Shown: piece after piece, positions 8,180 through 13,309 of the stretch
Position numbering within the stretch: the stretch's first letter is position 1
Layout of the letters: each line of letters starts with the position of its first letter
DNA from: a virus
Length of the DNA stretch: 31,270 nucleotides
IMG/VR virus record: IMGVR_UViG_3300034198_006514
Coordinates: 1-31,270 of that record
Strand: one strand, 5' to 3'
The notes under the pieces: model-generated
Database searches by the model: none
What the model saw: the letters and a program-made list of their open reading frames with translations, nothing else
What the model was told of the DNA's origin: nothing
Position numbers and translations under genes: made by a program

Positions 8180-8404
8180 TTAATGTAGTGTCCTTCCGGT
8201 TGCTTGTTTCTTGATTCCAGGTCGCGGTATTTCTTTCCAAGTAGCGGCTGATGGTTTAGGTGCAAGTGGAGCCGGCGGCGGATACCGTAGTGGCTTGGCT
8301 TGCCGTGGCTTACGCCGACGCTCGGGCGGAGTGCTAGGTGGAGCAAAGAACGTAAACAAATACGCCCCGCCTAACAGAACAAACAACAAAAGAAAAGCGT
8401 CCAT
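8180..8404 (-). CDS. Small single-span membrane protein with Pro/Arg-rich tail (74 aa)
   Basis: Residues 3-20 form one hydrophobic segment (AFLLLFVLLGGAYLFTFF). It is followed by a Pro/Arg/Lys-rich cytoplasmic-looking tail with several PPxP-like runs. No family is recognised. ATG 8404 lies four bases after the previous stop; a GTG at 8419 is an alternative start. Its stop is one base from the class I amidotransferase start, so the two are probably translated together. It could tether the cassette to the membrane, but nothing in the sequence proves that. Confidence 0.65.
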   Translation of the reverse strand: MDAFLLLFVLLGGAYLFTFFAPPSTPPERRRKPRQAKPLRYPPPAPLAPKPSAATWKEIPRPGIKKQATGRTLH

Positions 8405-8408
8405 GTGT

Positions 8409-8582
8409 TTACTGACCACTTTTCTTGTCTGCTTTGGTTACACCCTTGTAACCCGATTTGGTTTTGGGTTGTGGTGTTTCCATGAGGCAGTCATGACCGC
8501 GTGGATAATTGACAGCCTTTTGCAGCACCAACAGCTGCGAGAAAGACGCCAGTGTTTTACCTGTTGCCGCTTGATGTTTCAT
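8409..8582 (-). CDS. Small basic protein (57 aa), unknown
   Basis: The ATG overlaps the stop codon of the preceding 53-residue gene (ATGA), a typical coupled start. The protein has an amphipathic N-terminal half and a Lys-rich C-terminus (KSGYKGVTKADKKSGQ). No family is recognised. The frame contains one degenerate TTACAA-type palindrome at 8437-8452. Support rests on overlap geometry and the otherwise complete packing of this arm; a shorter form starting at Met34 is possible. Confidence 0.5.
   Translation of the reverse strand: MKHQAATGKTLASFSQLLVLQKAVNYPRGHDCLMETPQPKTKSGYKGVTKADKKSGQ
8437..8452. promoter_or_regulatory. Palindrome copy 3 (one mismatch)
   Basis: The sequence reads GTTACAC-CC-TTGTAAC on the plus strand with a single arm mismatch. 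Unlike most copies it lies inside a small gene, but it is still 33 bases upstream of the next start codon (8404). Confidence 0.5.
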
Positions 8583-8740
8583 TCGTCAAGATCTCCAAAC
8601 TTACAGCACATGACATCGAGTTCATCTGAAGAACCAGCACAGTCCAGCATATTCCATTGTGCCCACTCAGCCGTGTTTTCCTCGAACGGGTTTTCTTCAA
8701 CAAAAACATCCGTGTCGTCTGCATCTAAGATATAAGCCAC
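8579..8740 (-). CDS. Small acidic protein (53 aa), GTG start, unknown
   Basis: A GTG start at 8740 has AAGGA about 7 bases upstream. The product is highly acidic (Asp/Glu throughout, e.g. DADDTDVFVEENPFEEN) with three cysteines, two of them adjacent (Cys45-Cys46). No family is recognised. Its stop overlaps the next start, and it follows the 94-residue gene by about 29 bases. Small acidic early phage proteins often bind host factors, but no target can be inferred here. Confidence 0.6.
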   Translation of the reverse strand: MAYILDADDTDVFVEENPFEENTAEWAQWNMLDCAGSSDELDVMCCKFGDLDE

Positions 8741-8769
8741 GTTTTATTCCTTTTCAGTAGGTGTAAAGT

Positions 8770-9054
8770 CTAGTCTTTGAGCATCTTGACTTCTTTGAGT
8801 TCCTGTGTTTCCCCATCAAAAACAAGGCATATGTGATCATGAACAGATTTTGTGTCACGATATATCTCAGGGCCTGCAAGGTGGACATACCGTAGTAAAT
8901 CGGGTTTTGGTTCAGGCTTTACCCGATATATACCATCCTCCTTCCAGAGTGGACGGTTGTTGTTACAGTTTACCCATTCTGAAACCGCATAATATTGAAT
9001 GATTGCGCCTTGTGCCCAAAGGACAATCAAGTCGTGGTGTTTGTGTTTTTTCAT
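8770..9054 (-). CDS. Conserved phage-type protein of unknown function (94 aa)
   Basis: The N-terminus MKKHKHHDLIVLWAQG, the following W-rich segment and the central IYRVKPEPKP resemble a widespread family of small phage and prophage proteins of unknown role that begin KHKHxDLIxxWAxGA and carry a YRxKP motif. The last third has a beta-type LVFDGETQELKEVKML end, also typical. The length is normal. The ATG is 11 bases after the stop of the upstream gene; the ribosome binding site is weak, suggesting coupling. Confidence 0.75.
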   Translation of the reverse strand: MKKHKHHDLIVLWAQGAIIQYYAVSEWVNCNNNRPLWKEDGIYRVKPEPKPDLLRYVHLAGPEIYRDTKSVHDHICLVFDGETQELKEVKMLKD

Positions 9055-9065
9055 GGTTGTGTATG

Positions 9066-9353
9066 CTAAAACCCATTCCTTAAAGTATGGTTACTAACAC
9101 GAAAACCCGAAACAAAGTTCGGGTCAGCTCTGGTAGTGCTCATGTGTAAGGTATGCGGTGAATCTCCTTTCATTTGTCCGTGTTTTAAAAAAGTAAGCTG
9201 GTCTTTCTCGCTCATTGTTGACACTTGCAAAGCGATGTTAGTCAACTCTGATTGTGTTTTAATACGGCTTTGCAAGCTAAACACAATTGACCGTTGACGA
9301 CGATCTAACTTCAAGGTGTTACACACCCTTTGAATCTGTTCGTGCGTTCGCAT
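9066..9353 (-). CDS. Unknown basic protein (95 aa)
   Basis: No family is recognised. The N-terminal half is strongly helical with many Arg, Gln and Lys residues (LKLDRRQRSIVFSLQSR); the C-terminal half is irregular and rich in Ser, Thr, His and Asn. AGGGGA lies about 6 bases before the ATG, and a TTACAA palindrome is centred about 37 bases upstream. The helical basic region could bind nucleic acid, which is inference. Confidence 0.7.
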   Translation of the reverse strand: MRTHEQIQRVCNTLKLDRRQRSIVFSLQSRIKTQSELTNIALQVSTMSEKDQLTFLKHGQMKGDSPHTLHMSTTRADPNFVSGFRVSNHTLRNGF

Positions 9354-9381
9354 AGAATCCCCTCTAGCGAAACTGTGCTGT

Positions 9382-9398
9382 ATTACAAACCTTGTAAC
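9382..9398. promoter_or_regulatory. Palindrome TTACAA-N3-TTGTAA, copy 4
   Basis: This copy has spacer ACC and lies 29 bases upstream of the 95-residue gene, in a gap of about 140 bases. Confidence 0.7.
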
Positions 9399-9452
9399 GC
9401 AACACAGATAAAAAAAGGGTTACGCCTAATTTCCCTTGTGCTGTAGTAGGCC

Positions 9453-9467
9453 GTCTAAATCTTAGAC
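9453..9467. other. Short inverted repeat in intergenic gap
   Basis: GTCTAA-ATC-TTAGAC is a perfect 6-base inverted repeat in the gap between the 27- and 95-residue genes. There is no T-run after it on either strand, so I do not call it a terminator. Confidence 0.35.
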
Positions 9468-9492
9468 AGTCAGCCGATTAAATAAACAAAAC

Positions 9493-9576
9493 CTAATCCC
9501 AGAAATCATCTGAGAAAACAGCAGCAACACTGAACCACAAAAGCCCAACGATAAACAACCACAAAGATTCTGCCAT
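9493..9576 (-). CDS. 27-residue hydrophobic peptide, probable membrane protein
   Basis: The ATG at 9576 is three bases after the stop of the 79-residue gene. The peptide is almost entirely one hydrophobic helix (LWLFIVGLLWFSVAAVF) with an acidic end (SDDFWD), and has no charged residue inside the helix. This is the profile of tiny phage membrane peptides that bind or inhibit host membrane proteins. It is too short for homology and is supported by composition and coupling only. Confidence 0.55.
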   Translation of the reverse strand: MAESLWLFIVGLLWFSVAAVFSDDFWD

Positions 9577-9579
9577 AGG

Positions 9580-9819
9580 CTAAGGCTCCCAATTAAGATG
9601 GAAACAAACAACGTCGAGAGCCTCCGAAAGGCTCCAAGCCATACGATCTAAAGGCCGTGGAGCACCAGACAGTTCAATTGAAAACCGAGTGCCAGTATTG
9701 CGAAGAACAGCAACACGAACACGACCAACAAAAACCCAAATCTGACGAGCCTGTCCGGCGTGCTGTATTGCTGTTGTGTGTAAATCTTCGGGGATAATCC
9801 CCAAACCCTTTGCTGCCAT
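9580..9819 (-). CDS. Unknown 79-residue protein
   Basis: Start ATG 9819 is chosen because GAGGAG lies about 9 bases upstream; the frame is open further up, but that part would run through the palindrome at 9842-9858. The product looks like a small beta-rich domain (IWVFVGRVRVAVLRN) with a C-terminal helix (SLSEALDVVCFHLNW). No family is recognised. The stop is almost adjacent to the start of the 27-residue membrane peptide. Confidence 0.65.
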   Translation of the reverse strand: MAAKGLGIIPEDLHTTAIQHAGQARQIWVFVGRVRVAVLRNTGTRFSIELSGAPRPLDRMAWSLSEALDVVCFHLNWEP

Positions 9820-9841
9820 TTTAGAATCTCCTCTAAAAAGA

Positions 9842-9858
9842 GTTACAAAGTTTGTAAC
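9842..9858. promoter_or_regulatory. Palindrome TTACAA-N3-TTGTAA, copy 5
   Basis: This copy has spacer AGT and perfect 7-base arms, and lies 23 bases upstream of the 79-residue gene. Confidence 0.7.
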
Positions 9859-9863
9859 ACCAG

Positions 9864-10019
9864 TTAAATAAACAAAAAACTCCACCAACGCAAACGACAC
9901 CGCCGGTTATTTAAACCAGCAAAGTGTCGATAATACGCAAATGGAAACTTCCGATCTGCCTTTTTATTCAGATCAATATCATGCTTGACCTGTTCCAAAA
10001 CGTCAGCACTGATAAACAT
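9864..10019 (-). CDS. Small basic protein (51 aa), unknown
   Basis: ATG 10019 is preceded by GTGAGG with a short 4-base spacer. The N-terminal half is an amphipathic charged helix (DVLEQVKHDIDLNKKADRK); the C-terminus is rich in Arg, Trp and Phe and could sit at a membrane surface. Two TTACAA palindromes lie 28 and 57 bases upstream of the start, the same relation seen at better-supported genes, which adds weight to this being a gene. No family is recognised. Confidence 0.55.
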   Translation of the reverse strand: MFISADVLEQVKHDIDLNKKADRKFPFAYYRHFAGLNNRRCRLRWWSFLFI

Positions 10020-10046
10020 AAAACCTCACTCGTAGTTATACTGCCT

Positions 10047-10063
10047 GTTACAAACCTTGTAAC
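10047..10063. promoter_or_regulatory. Palindrome TTACAA-N3-TTGTAA, copy 6
   Basis: This copy has spacer ACC and perfect 7-base arms, 28 bases upstream of the 51-residue gene. It is paired with copy 7. Confidence 0.7.
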
Positions 10064-10075
10064 GCTACCAAAACC

Positions 10076-10091
10076 GTTACAACCTTGTAAC
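10076..10091. promoter_or_regulatory. Palindrome TTACAA-N2-TTGTAA, copy 7
   Basis: This copy has spacer CC and perfect 7-base arms, about 28 bases centre to centre from copy 6. This is the only tandem pair in the set. Confidence 0.7.
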
Positions 10092-10193
10092 CACGCAAAC
10101 GCTGAACAAACCTGTGCCGATACAAGTTAGACTGGCGAGGTAGCAAAAAGTTTCAAAAAAGAACCAAAAAAAGACCAAAAAACAGTAAAAAAT

Positions 10194-10313
10194 TTACTCT
10201 TTTCTGGAGAGCCAAGTTACCGCAATTCCGCTATATAACGCTTCCTCACACGCTTCTAACATCATCATATCAGCCCGTTCAAACGACAACAACCGGATAT
10301 AATATTTAGGCAT
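10194..10313 (-). CDS. 39-residue peptide, unknown
   Basis: ATG 10313 has AGGAGA about 8 bases upstream, one of the better ribosome binding sites in this arm. The peptide is one helix with three consecutive methionines at positions 16-18 and an acidic centre (EACEEALYSGIAVTW). No family is recognised. The following roughly 55 bases (minus strand) are pyrimidine-rich and carry T-runs (TTTTTT), which may reduce read-through. Confidence 0.55.
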   Translation of the reverse strand: MPKYYIRLLSFERADMMMLEACEEALYSGIAVTWLSRKE

Positions 10314-10382
10314 AGTCTAATCTCCTGTTCTACCTGCCAATCTAACCTTTTAGCTACCCGTTTACTTGATTTTGTTACCGCT

Positions 10383-11210
10383 TTACCCGTTTACTACCTG
10401 TTGCGTGGTTGTTTCCGTTGTTTCCGTTTGTTTGCCTTCCGCTTCCGGCTTTTTGACAATGTCGGTAACATTATCGGACTGTTGCTTTTTAGCCGGTGTT
10501 GCCTTAGCTTTTGCTACCGCTTCCGCTTTCGCGGCATGTTGCTCCGCTTTGTTGCAAAGGTCAGCGATTTTCTTGCCAAGATTCGCATAGAAAGGCTCCG
10601 ACATTTTGCCCAATTCAGCGGCAAAGGTTTCACATTGGCGCACAATGGCAATCGGTGTTGCACCTTGCTTAATGGTAGCCAAGAGCGCACCTTGAAGCAT
10701 TGCCATTGATTCCGACACGCCCGACACGTTAAGCCGATTCAAAATCTTCGTGCGGTCTTCCGCTTGAATCTTTTTAATCGTGCCCGCCCGACTCGTGCCG
10801 GTTCCGGCTGTATCGCCCTTGTTTGCCATGTCGCGACATTTCGAGATAAACTGGTGATAATCGCCTTCCAGTTGACCAAGAACCAACATCGCATGAGCGT
10901 CACGTTCTTTATGCGTGTCAGAGGAACTGTTCAGATGTTCCACGTGAAACGCTTTAAACACTTGGCGCGCTTCCGATTTACGAACCTTTGCAGACCCTTC
11001 GGATTTTCCAGCTTTTGTCAGTGCCGCTTCATAGCCCGCGAGCCAATCGGCCGACTTCTGTTCATCTGCGTGAAGTTCAAAAGCCCTCGACAAGATTACA
11101 TCTCGTGTAACTTTGTCTGCTACGCCTTGCGCCTCTAGAATCTTCGCAGTGTCCGATTCTGCCATGATTGCGAAATCAGAAGAAAGGTTCGGTTTGATGA
11201 TATTTGCCAT
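10383..11210 (-). CDS. First gene of the leftward arm; unknown 275-residue protein
   Basis: I do not recognise a family. The protein is almost all helical, with a basic middle (GTIKKIQAEDRTKILNRL) and a long low-complexity tail (about 220-275) rich in Ala, Lys, Gln, Glu and Thr that is probably disordered. TAAAAGGAAA precedes the ATG, and a TTACAA palindrome lies 32 bases upstream. As the promoter-proximal gene of an early-type arm it may be an abundant DNA-associated or host-takeover protein. That is inference from position and charge pattern. Confidence 0.8.
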   Translation of the reverse strand: MANIIKPNLSSDFAIMAESDTAKILEAQGVADKVTRDVILSRAFELHADEQKSADWLAGYEAALTKAGKSEGSAKVRKSEARQVFKAFHVEHLNSSSDTHKERDAHAMLVLGQLEGDYHQFISKCRDMANKGDTAGTGTSRAGTIKKIQAEDRTKILNRLNVSGVSESMAMLQGALLATIKQGATPIAIVRQCETFAAELGKMSEPFYANLGKKIADLCNKAEQHAAKAEAVAKAKATPAKKQQSDNVTDIVKKPEAEGKQTETTETTTQQVVNG

Positions 11211-11241
11211 GATAGTTTCCTTTTAAGTTTGATCGGATGAT

Positions 11242-11258
11242 GTTACAAAGTTTGTAAG
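11242..11258. promoter_or_regulatory. Palindrome TTACAA-N3-TTGTAA, copy 8
   Basis: This copy has spacer AGT with one outer-base mismatch (G instead of C), 32 bases upstream of the 275-residue gene. Confidence 0.7.
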
Positions 11259-11450
11259 TTTTTGCGACCAAGTAAAAGGTAGCTAACAGGTTAGACTAGC
11301 TTCACATTGTTAAAGAACAAGACCGCAGCATCCGACGTGCGGCACCGTCGCCCACCAAACGCGCAACACGCCTTGCGTGTATGCAGTCCGCTTGTATAAG
11401 TAAGACCACCCAGTTTCGAAAAGGTTCAATCTTTTTTCATTTATTTTTGT

Positions 11451-11586
11451 TGTATTTTTACCACAGGTCAAGCGCACTGTATTGGTGCGGATTACAAGCT
11501 TGTAACCCTTTGACCAGTAGGGGATTACGTAAGCGCTCACTTAGAATACCCGATAAAAACAGTCGGATTTTCCTGTATTTTTACCA
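11451..11586. repeat. 13-base direct repeat in control region
   Basis: TGTATTTTTACCA occurs exactly at 11451-11463 and again at 11574-11586, 123 bases apart, with unrelated flanks. On the minus strand the unit is TGGTAAAAATACA, which resembles an extended -10 element but has no matching -35 at normal distance. It could be an operator pair or a leftward promoter element. Confidence 0.5.
11491..11506. promoter_or_regulatory. Palindrome TTACAA-N2-TTGTAA, copy 9
   Basis: This copy has spacer GC, making it a fully symmetric 14-base palindrome around AAGCTT. There is no start codon of a credible gene within 35 bases, unlike copies 1-8. Confidence 0.65.
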
Positions 11587-11715
11587 TTAAAAGGGGGTAG
11601 GGGGGGAAAACGGCTAGAGAGCGAAATAGTTTCCAGACTGCTTATACCGATAACACAAAAATAAAGGGTCTACTCCTAAATAATTACTGTCTTGGGGGAA
11701 TGTATTTATATTAAT

Positions 11716-11731
11716 GTTACAAACTTGTAAC
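11716..11731. promoter_or_regulatory. Palindrome TTACAA-N2-TTGTAA, copy 10
   Basis: This copy has spacer AC and perfect 7-base arms. It lies in the control region about 300 bases upstream of the rightward promoter, with AT-rich flanks. Confidence 0.65.
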
Positions 11732-11777
11732 AACTTTAAGTGAACTCTATTTGGCGCTCGGAGAAAACCGACTCCTC

Positions 11778-11811
11778 GCTTACGCGGGGATAAGCAGACA
11801 CCCCGCTTAGC
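11778..11811. other. GC-rich hairpin / alternative stem-loops
   Basis: GCGGGG (11784-11789) pairs exactly with CCCCGC (11801-11806). Overlapping it, GCTTA (11778-11782) can instead pair with TAAGC (11791-11795), which itself can pair with GCTTA at 11805-11809. Mutually exclusive stems inside an AT-rich, gene-free region suggest a structured RNA leader or an origin hairpin. No T-run follows. Confidence 0.45.
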
Positions 11812-11829
11812 CAGCTACAGACAACAGTC

Positions 11830-11957
11830 TAGACACTTAACGTAATTACGTAATTACGTAATACATAATATAAATCTAATATAATACATAATTACTAAAT
11901 ACATAATTACTATATATATATATACTATATACTATATACTGTATATATTAGACACTT
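11830..11957. repeat. AT-rich tandem-repeat block, possible origin
   Basis: The block contains CGTAATTA repeated head to tail (11841-11862), two copies of a 15-base unit AATACATAATTACTA (11883-11912), a TA run and an 8-base TATACTAT period (about 11913-11940). It is bounded by TAGACACTT direct repeats at 11830-11838 and 11949-11957. Easily melted repeats next to divergent promoters are typical of phage replication origins; the origin role is inference. Confidence 0.5.
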
Positions 11958-12008
11958 TATTTTCAACTAAGTTCAATTCTTTCTTAGAAATATATTTTCT
12001 CTTAGATC

Positions 12009-12037
12009 TTGACTTTAGTTTCGATTTGTGTTATAAT
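12009..12037 (+). promoter_or_regulatory. Strong sigma70-type promoter for the rightward arm
   Basis: The -35 box TTGACT (12009-12014) and the -10 box TATAAT (12032-12037) are separated by exactly 17 bases, close to the bacterial sigma70 consensus. Transcription would begin near 12044, about 50 bases before the tRNA-Gly gene, and could read through the tRNAs into the packaging genes. A host-type promoter means the host RNA polymerase could transcribe this arm without a phage polymerase. Confidence 0.85.
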
Positions 12038-12095
12038 ATTAGGACTGAGTGAAATCTTATCTAGATTTCTCTCTAAAAAAAATAATTTATAAAAA

Positions 12096-12169
12096 GCGGG
12101 TTTGGTATATAGGTTGTGCCTTAGCCTTCCAAGCTAAAGAACTGGGTCCGAGTCCCAGAATCCGCTCCA
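12096..12169 (+). tRNA. tRNA-Gly (anticodon TCC), CCA encoded
   Basis: The acceptor stem GCGGGTT pairs with AATCCGC (one G-T pair). The anticodon stem TTAGC/GCTAA encloses the loop CTTCCAA with anticodon TCC, reading GGA. The T stem CTGGG/CCCAG is perfect, discriminator T is followed by a genomic CCA, and total length is 74 bases. The T loop reads TCCGAGT, so position 55, normally T (pseudouridine), is C. The rest of the cloverleaf is intact, with a weak D stem. Confidence 0.92.
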
Positions 12170-12179
12170 CCCAATTCTT

Positions 12180-12256
12180 GCCTCTGTAGCTCAGTCAGCA
12201 GAGCACTTCTCTTGTAAAGAAGAGGTCGGGGGTGCAATTCCACTCCAGGGGCTCCA
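12180..12256 (+). tRNA. tRNA-Thr (anticodon TGT), CCA encoded, odd T arm
   Basis: The acceptor GCCTCTG pairs with CAGGGGC (one T-G pair). D-arm sequence TAGCTCAG...GAGC is canonical, and the anticodon stem CTTCT/AGAAG holds the loop CTTGTAA with anticodon TGT, reading ACA. CCA is encoded. The T arm departs from the rule: the loop region reads TGCAATTC, with G at the position of T55, and the arm has a mismatch and one extra base (77 in all). It may still fold with a longer stem (GGGGTG/CACTCC), or may be decaying. Confidence 0.85.
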
Positions 12257-12329
12257 CAATTCGATTTAAGCGAGTTTGACCTGAATCCGATACCGAGATA
12301 TACCCAACCCCTTCAAAGGTCCCCAAAAC

Positions 12330-12659
12330 GTGATTAAACGATTCCTAGCCACCCTTCTGATTGTCTGTCTCCTGCCTTTTCAAGCTTCTGCTCAATCTAT
12401 TGATGCTGACACTTGTATTCAGGTAGCCAACATCATGTATCAAATTGGGGAAGGAAAAAAGGAAGGAATCAAGTTGGAACAACAACTTAACTCTATGAGG
12501 GAAGCTGTTCCAGCTGGGGCTTTGAGGAAGTTCTACGAACAGTTGATTAAAGAAGCCTACCAAACTAAGAAAAGCCCTGAAGACTTTGCTCAGGACTTTG
12601 CCAATCGGTGTTTTAACGTTCGCGGTGACATTTCAAAACTAATGGGAAAGAAAACTTAA
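12330..12659 (+). CDS. Small secreted or periplasmic protein (109 aa)
   Basis: The GTG start has AAAGGT 9 bases upstream. Residues 1-21 are a clear Sec signal peptide: MIKR, a hydrophobic core FLATLLIVCLLPF, then an ASA-Q cleavage site. The mature part (about 88 residues) is helical, with two cysteines (DTCIQ and NRCFN) that could form a disulphide in the periplasm. I recognise no enzyme motif. An exported protein just before the terminase genes is unusual; roles in lysis, superinfection exclusion or envelope protection are all possible. Confidence 0.8.
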   Translation: MIKRFLATLLIVCLLPFQASAQSIDADTCIQVANIMYQIGEGKKEGIKLEQQLNSMREAVPAGALRKFYEQLIKEAYQTKKSPEDFAQDFANRCFNVRGDISKLMGKKT

Positions 12660-12662
12660 AAT

Positions 12663-13289
12663 TTGGCCTTTCAAGGAAACGATGTCTCCCCTGAAAAAAG
12701 AACAGGGTATTTTGTAGATGGAAAAGAGATAATTCTCTCTAAAACTAGAGGAAGACCCATGACTGGAAAAGGAATCCTTCCTCTCCCAGAGACTAAAAAG
12801 ATTGAAGTTGCAAGTGTCCTAGTAGTGACTGGTAGTTTTAAGAAAACAGCAGAACTAACAAAGCTAACTGAAGGCACGATCAGGGGTTGGAACAACCAGG
12901 AATGGTTCCAGAACCTGATGGCAAAGATTCGAAAAGAGAACGATCAGATAATTGACGCCAAAAGTTCTAAGATTATTCACGGAGCCTTGGAACAAATTGA
13001 AGATCGGCTTGAGAATGGGGACCATGTAGTCCTAAAAACAGGGGAAGTCATACGAAAACCTGTTTCCATTCGTGATTTAGCACTAGTTTCAGCAATTACG
13101 ATAGATAAACGGCAACTTTTACGCGGTTTACCAACCTCCAGAACAGAAAATATGTCTTCTGAGACACAATTAGCCCGTTTAGCGGAGAACTTTAAGTCCC
13201 TCGCTGAGAAAGGCAAGCCTCAAAAAGAGGTTGTTGTGGTTGAGGACGTAGAATACACTGAAGTTAATGAAAAAGATAAAGAAATTTAA
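12663..13289 (+). CDS. terS: Terminase small subunit (putative)
   Basis: The gene sits two genes upstream of the large terminase. Its middle carries a helix-turn-helix-like segment (about 53-75, TAELTKLTEGTIRGWNN), as expected for the DNA-recognition part that selects the packaging site. The N-terminus has a basic RGRPMTGKG patch, and the C-terminus is helical then acidic (VVVVEDVEYTEVNEKD), suited to docking the large subunit. The start is TTG at 12663, with only a weak GGGAAAG upstream; the next in-frame ATG (residue 33) would remove conserved-looking sequence. Length (208) is within the family range. Confidence 0.75.
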   Translation: MAFQGNDVSPEKRTGYFVDGKEIILSKTRGRPMTGKGILPLPETKKIEVASVLVVTGSFKKTAELTKLTEGTIRGWNNQEWFQNLMAKIRKENDQIIDAKSSKIIHGALEQIEDRLENGDHVVLKTGEVIRKPVSIRDLALVSAITIDKRQLLRGLPTSRTENMSSETQLARLAENFKSLAEKGKPQKEVVVVEDVEYTEVNEKDKEI

Positions 13290-13309
13290 CTTAAAAGGAA
13301 CTGAGGATT

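Larger units (their letters stand above)
1468..8896 (-). repeat. Dispersed oriented octamer ACTACGGT (seven copies)
   Basis: On the minus (transcribed-sense) strand, ACTACGGT occurs at 1468-1475, 2767-2774, 4913-4920, 5934-5941, 6803-6810, 8284-8291 and 8889-8896. Five of the seven continue with AT. A near match (CCTACGGT) lies at about 3671. The hits fall in different reading frames, so they do not encode one repeated peptide. I find none in the right arm by eye. Confidence 0.6.
11211..12095. other. Non-coding control region between the divergent arms
   Basis: This is 885 bases without a convincing gene, lying between the leftward arm (start 11210) and the rightward tRNAs (start 12096). It holds three TTACAA palindromes, a 13-base direct repeat, a G-rich patch (11591-11607, two runs of five and seven G), a GC-rich hairpin, AT-rich tandem repeats and the rightward promoter. 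The short open frames present lack ribosome binding sites and have odd composition. The content fits a divergent promoter region and replication origin; neither role is proven by sequence. Confidence 0.6.

Noticed and set aside
8179-8346. N-terminal extension of the class I amidotransferase
   Set aside because: It overlaps the membrane-protein gene, has no ribosome binding site at 8346, and adds a His/Arg-rich tail that the family lacks.
8211-8735. A 174-codon open frame on the plus strand
   Set aside because: It is opposite several small leftward genes with better starts and packing, and no plus-strand promoter is near.
9453-9467. Inverted repeat considered as a leftward terminator
   Set aside because: The stem is only six bases and no T-run follows on the minus strand.
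11310-11590. Overlapping open frames on both strands of the control region
   Set aside because: No ribosome binding site, atypical residues, and they cross the palindrome and the 13-base repeats.
11841-11948. Repeats considered as a CRISPR array
   Set aside because: The units are short, AT-only, and adjacent with no unique spacers.
12096-12256. tRNA genes considered as an integration (att) site
   Set aside because: No integrase gene or duplicated tRNA 3' end is visible; they look like ordinary phage-carried tRNAs.
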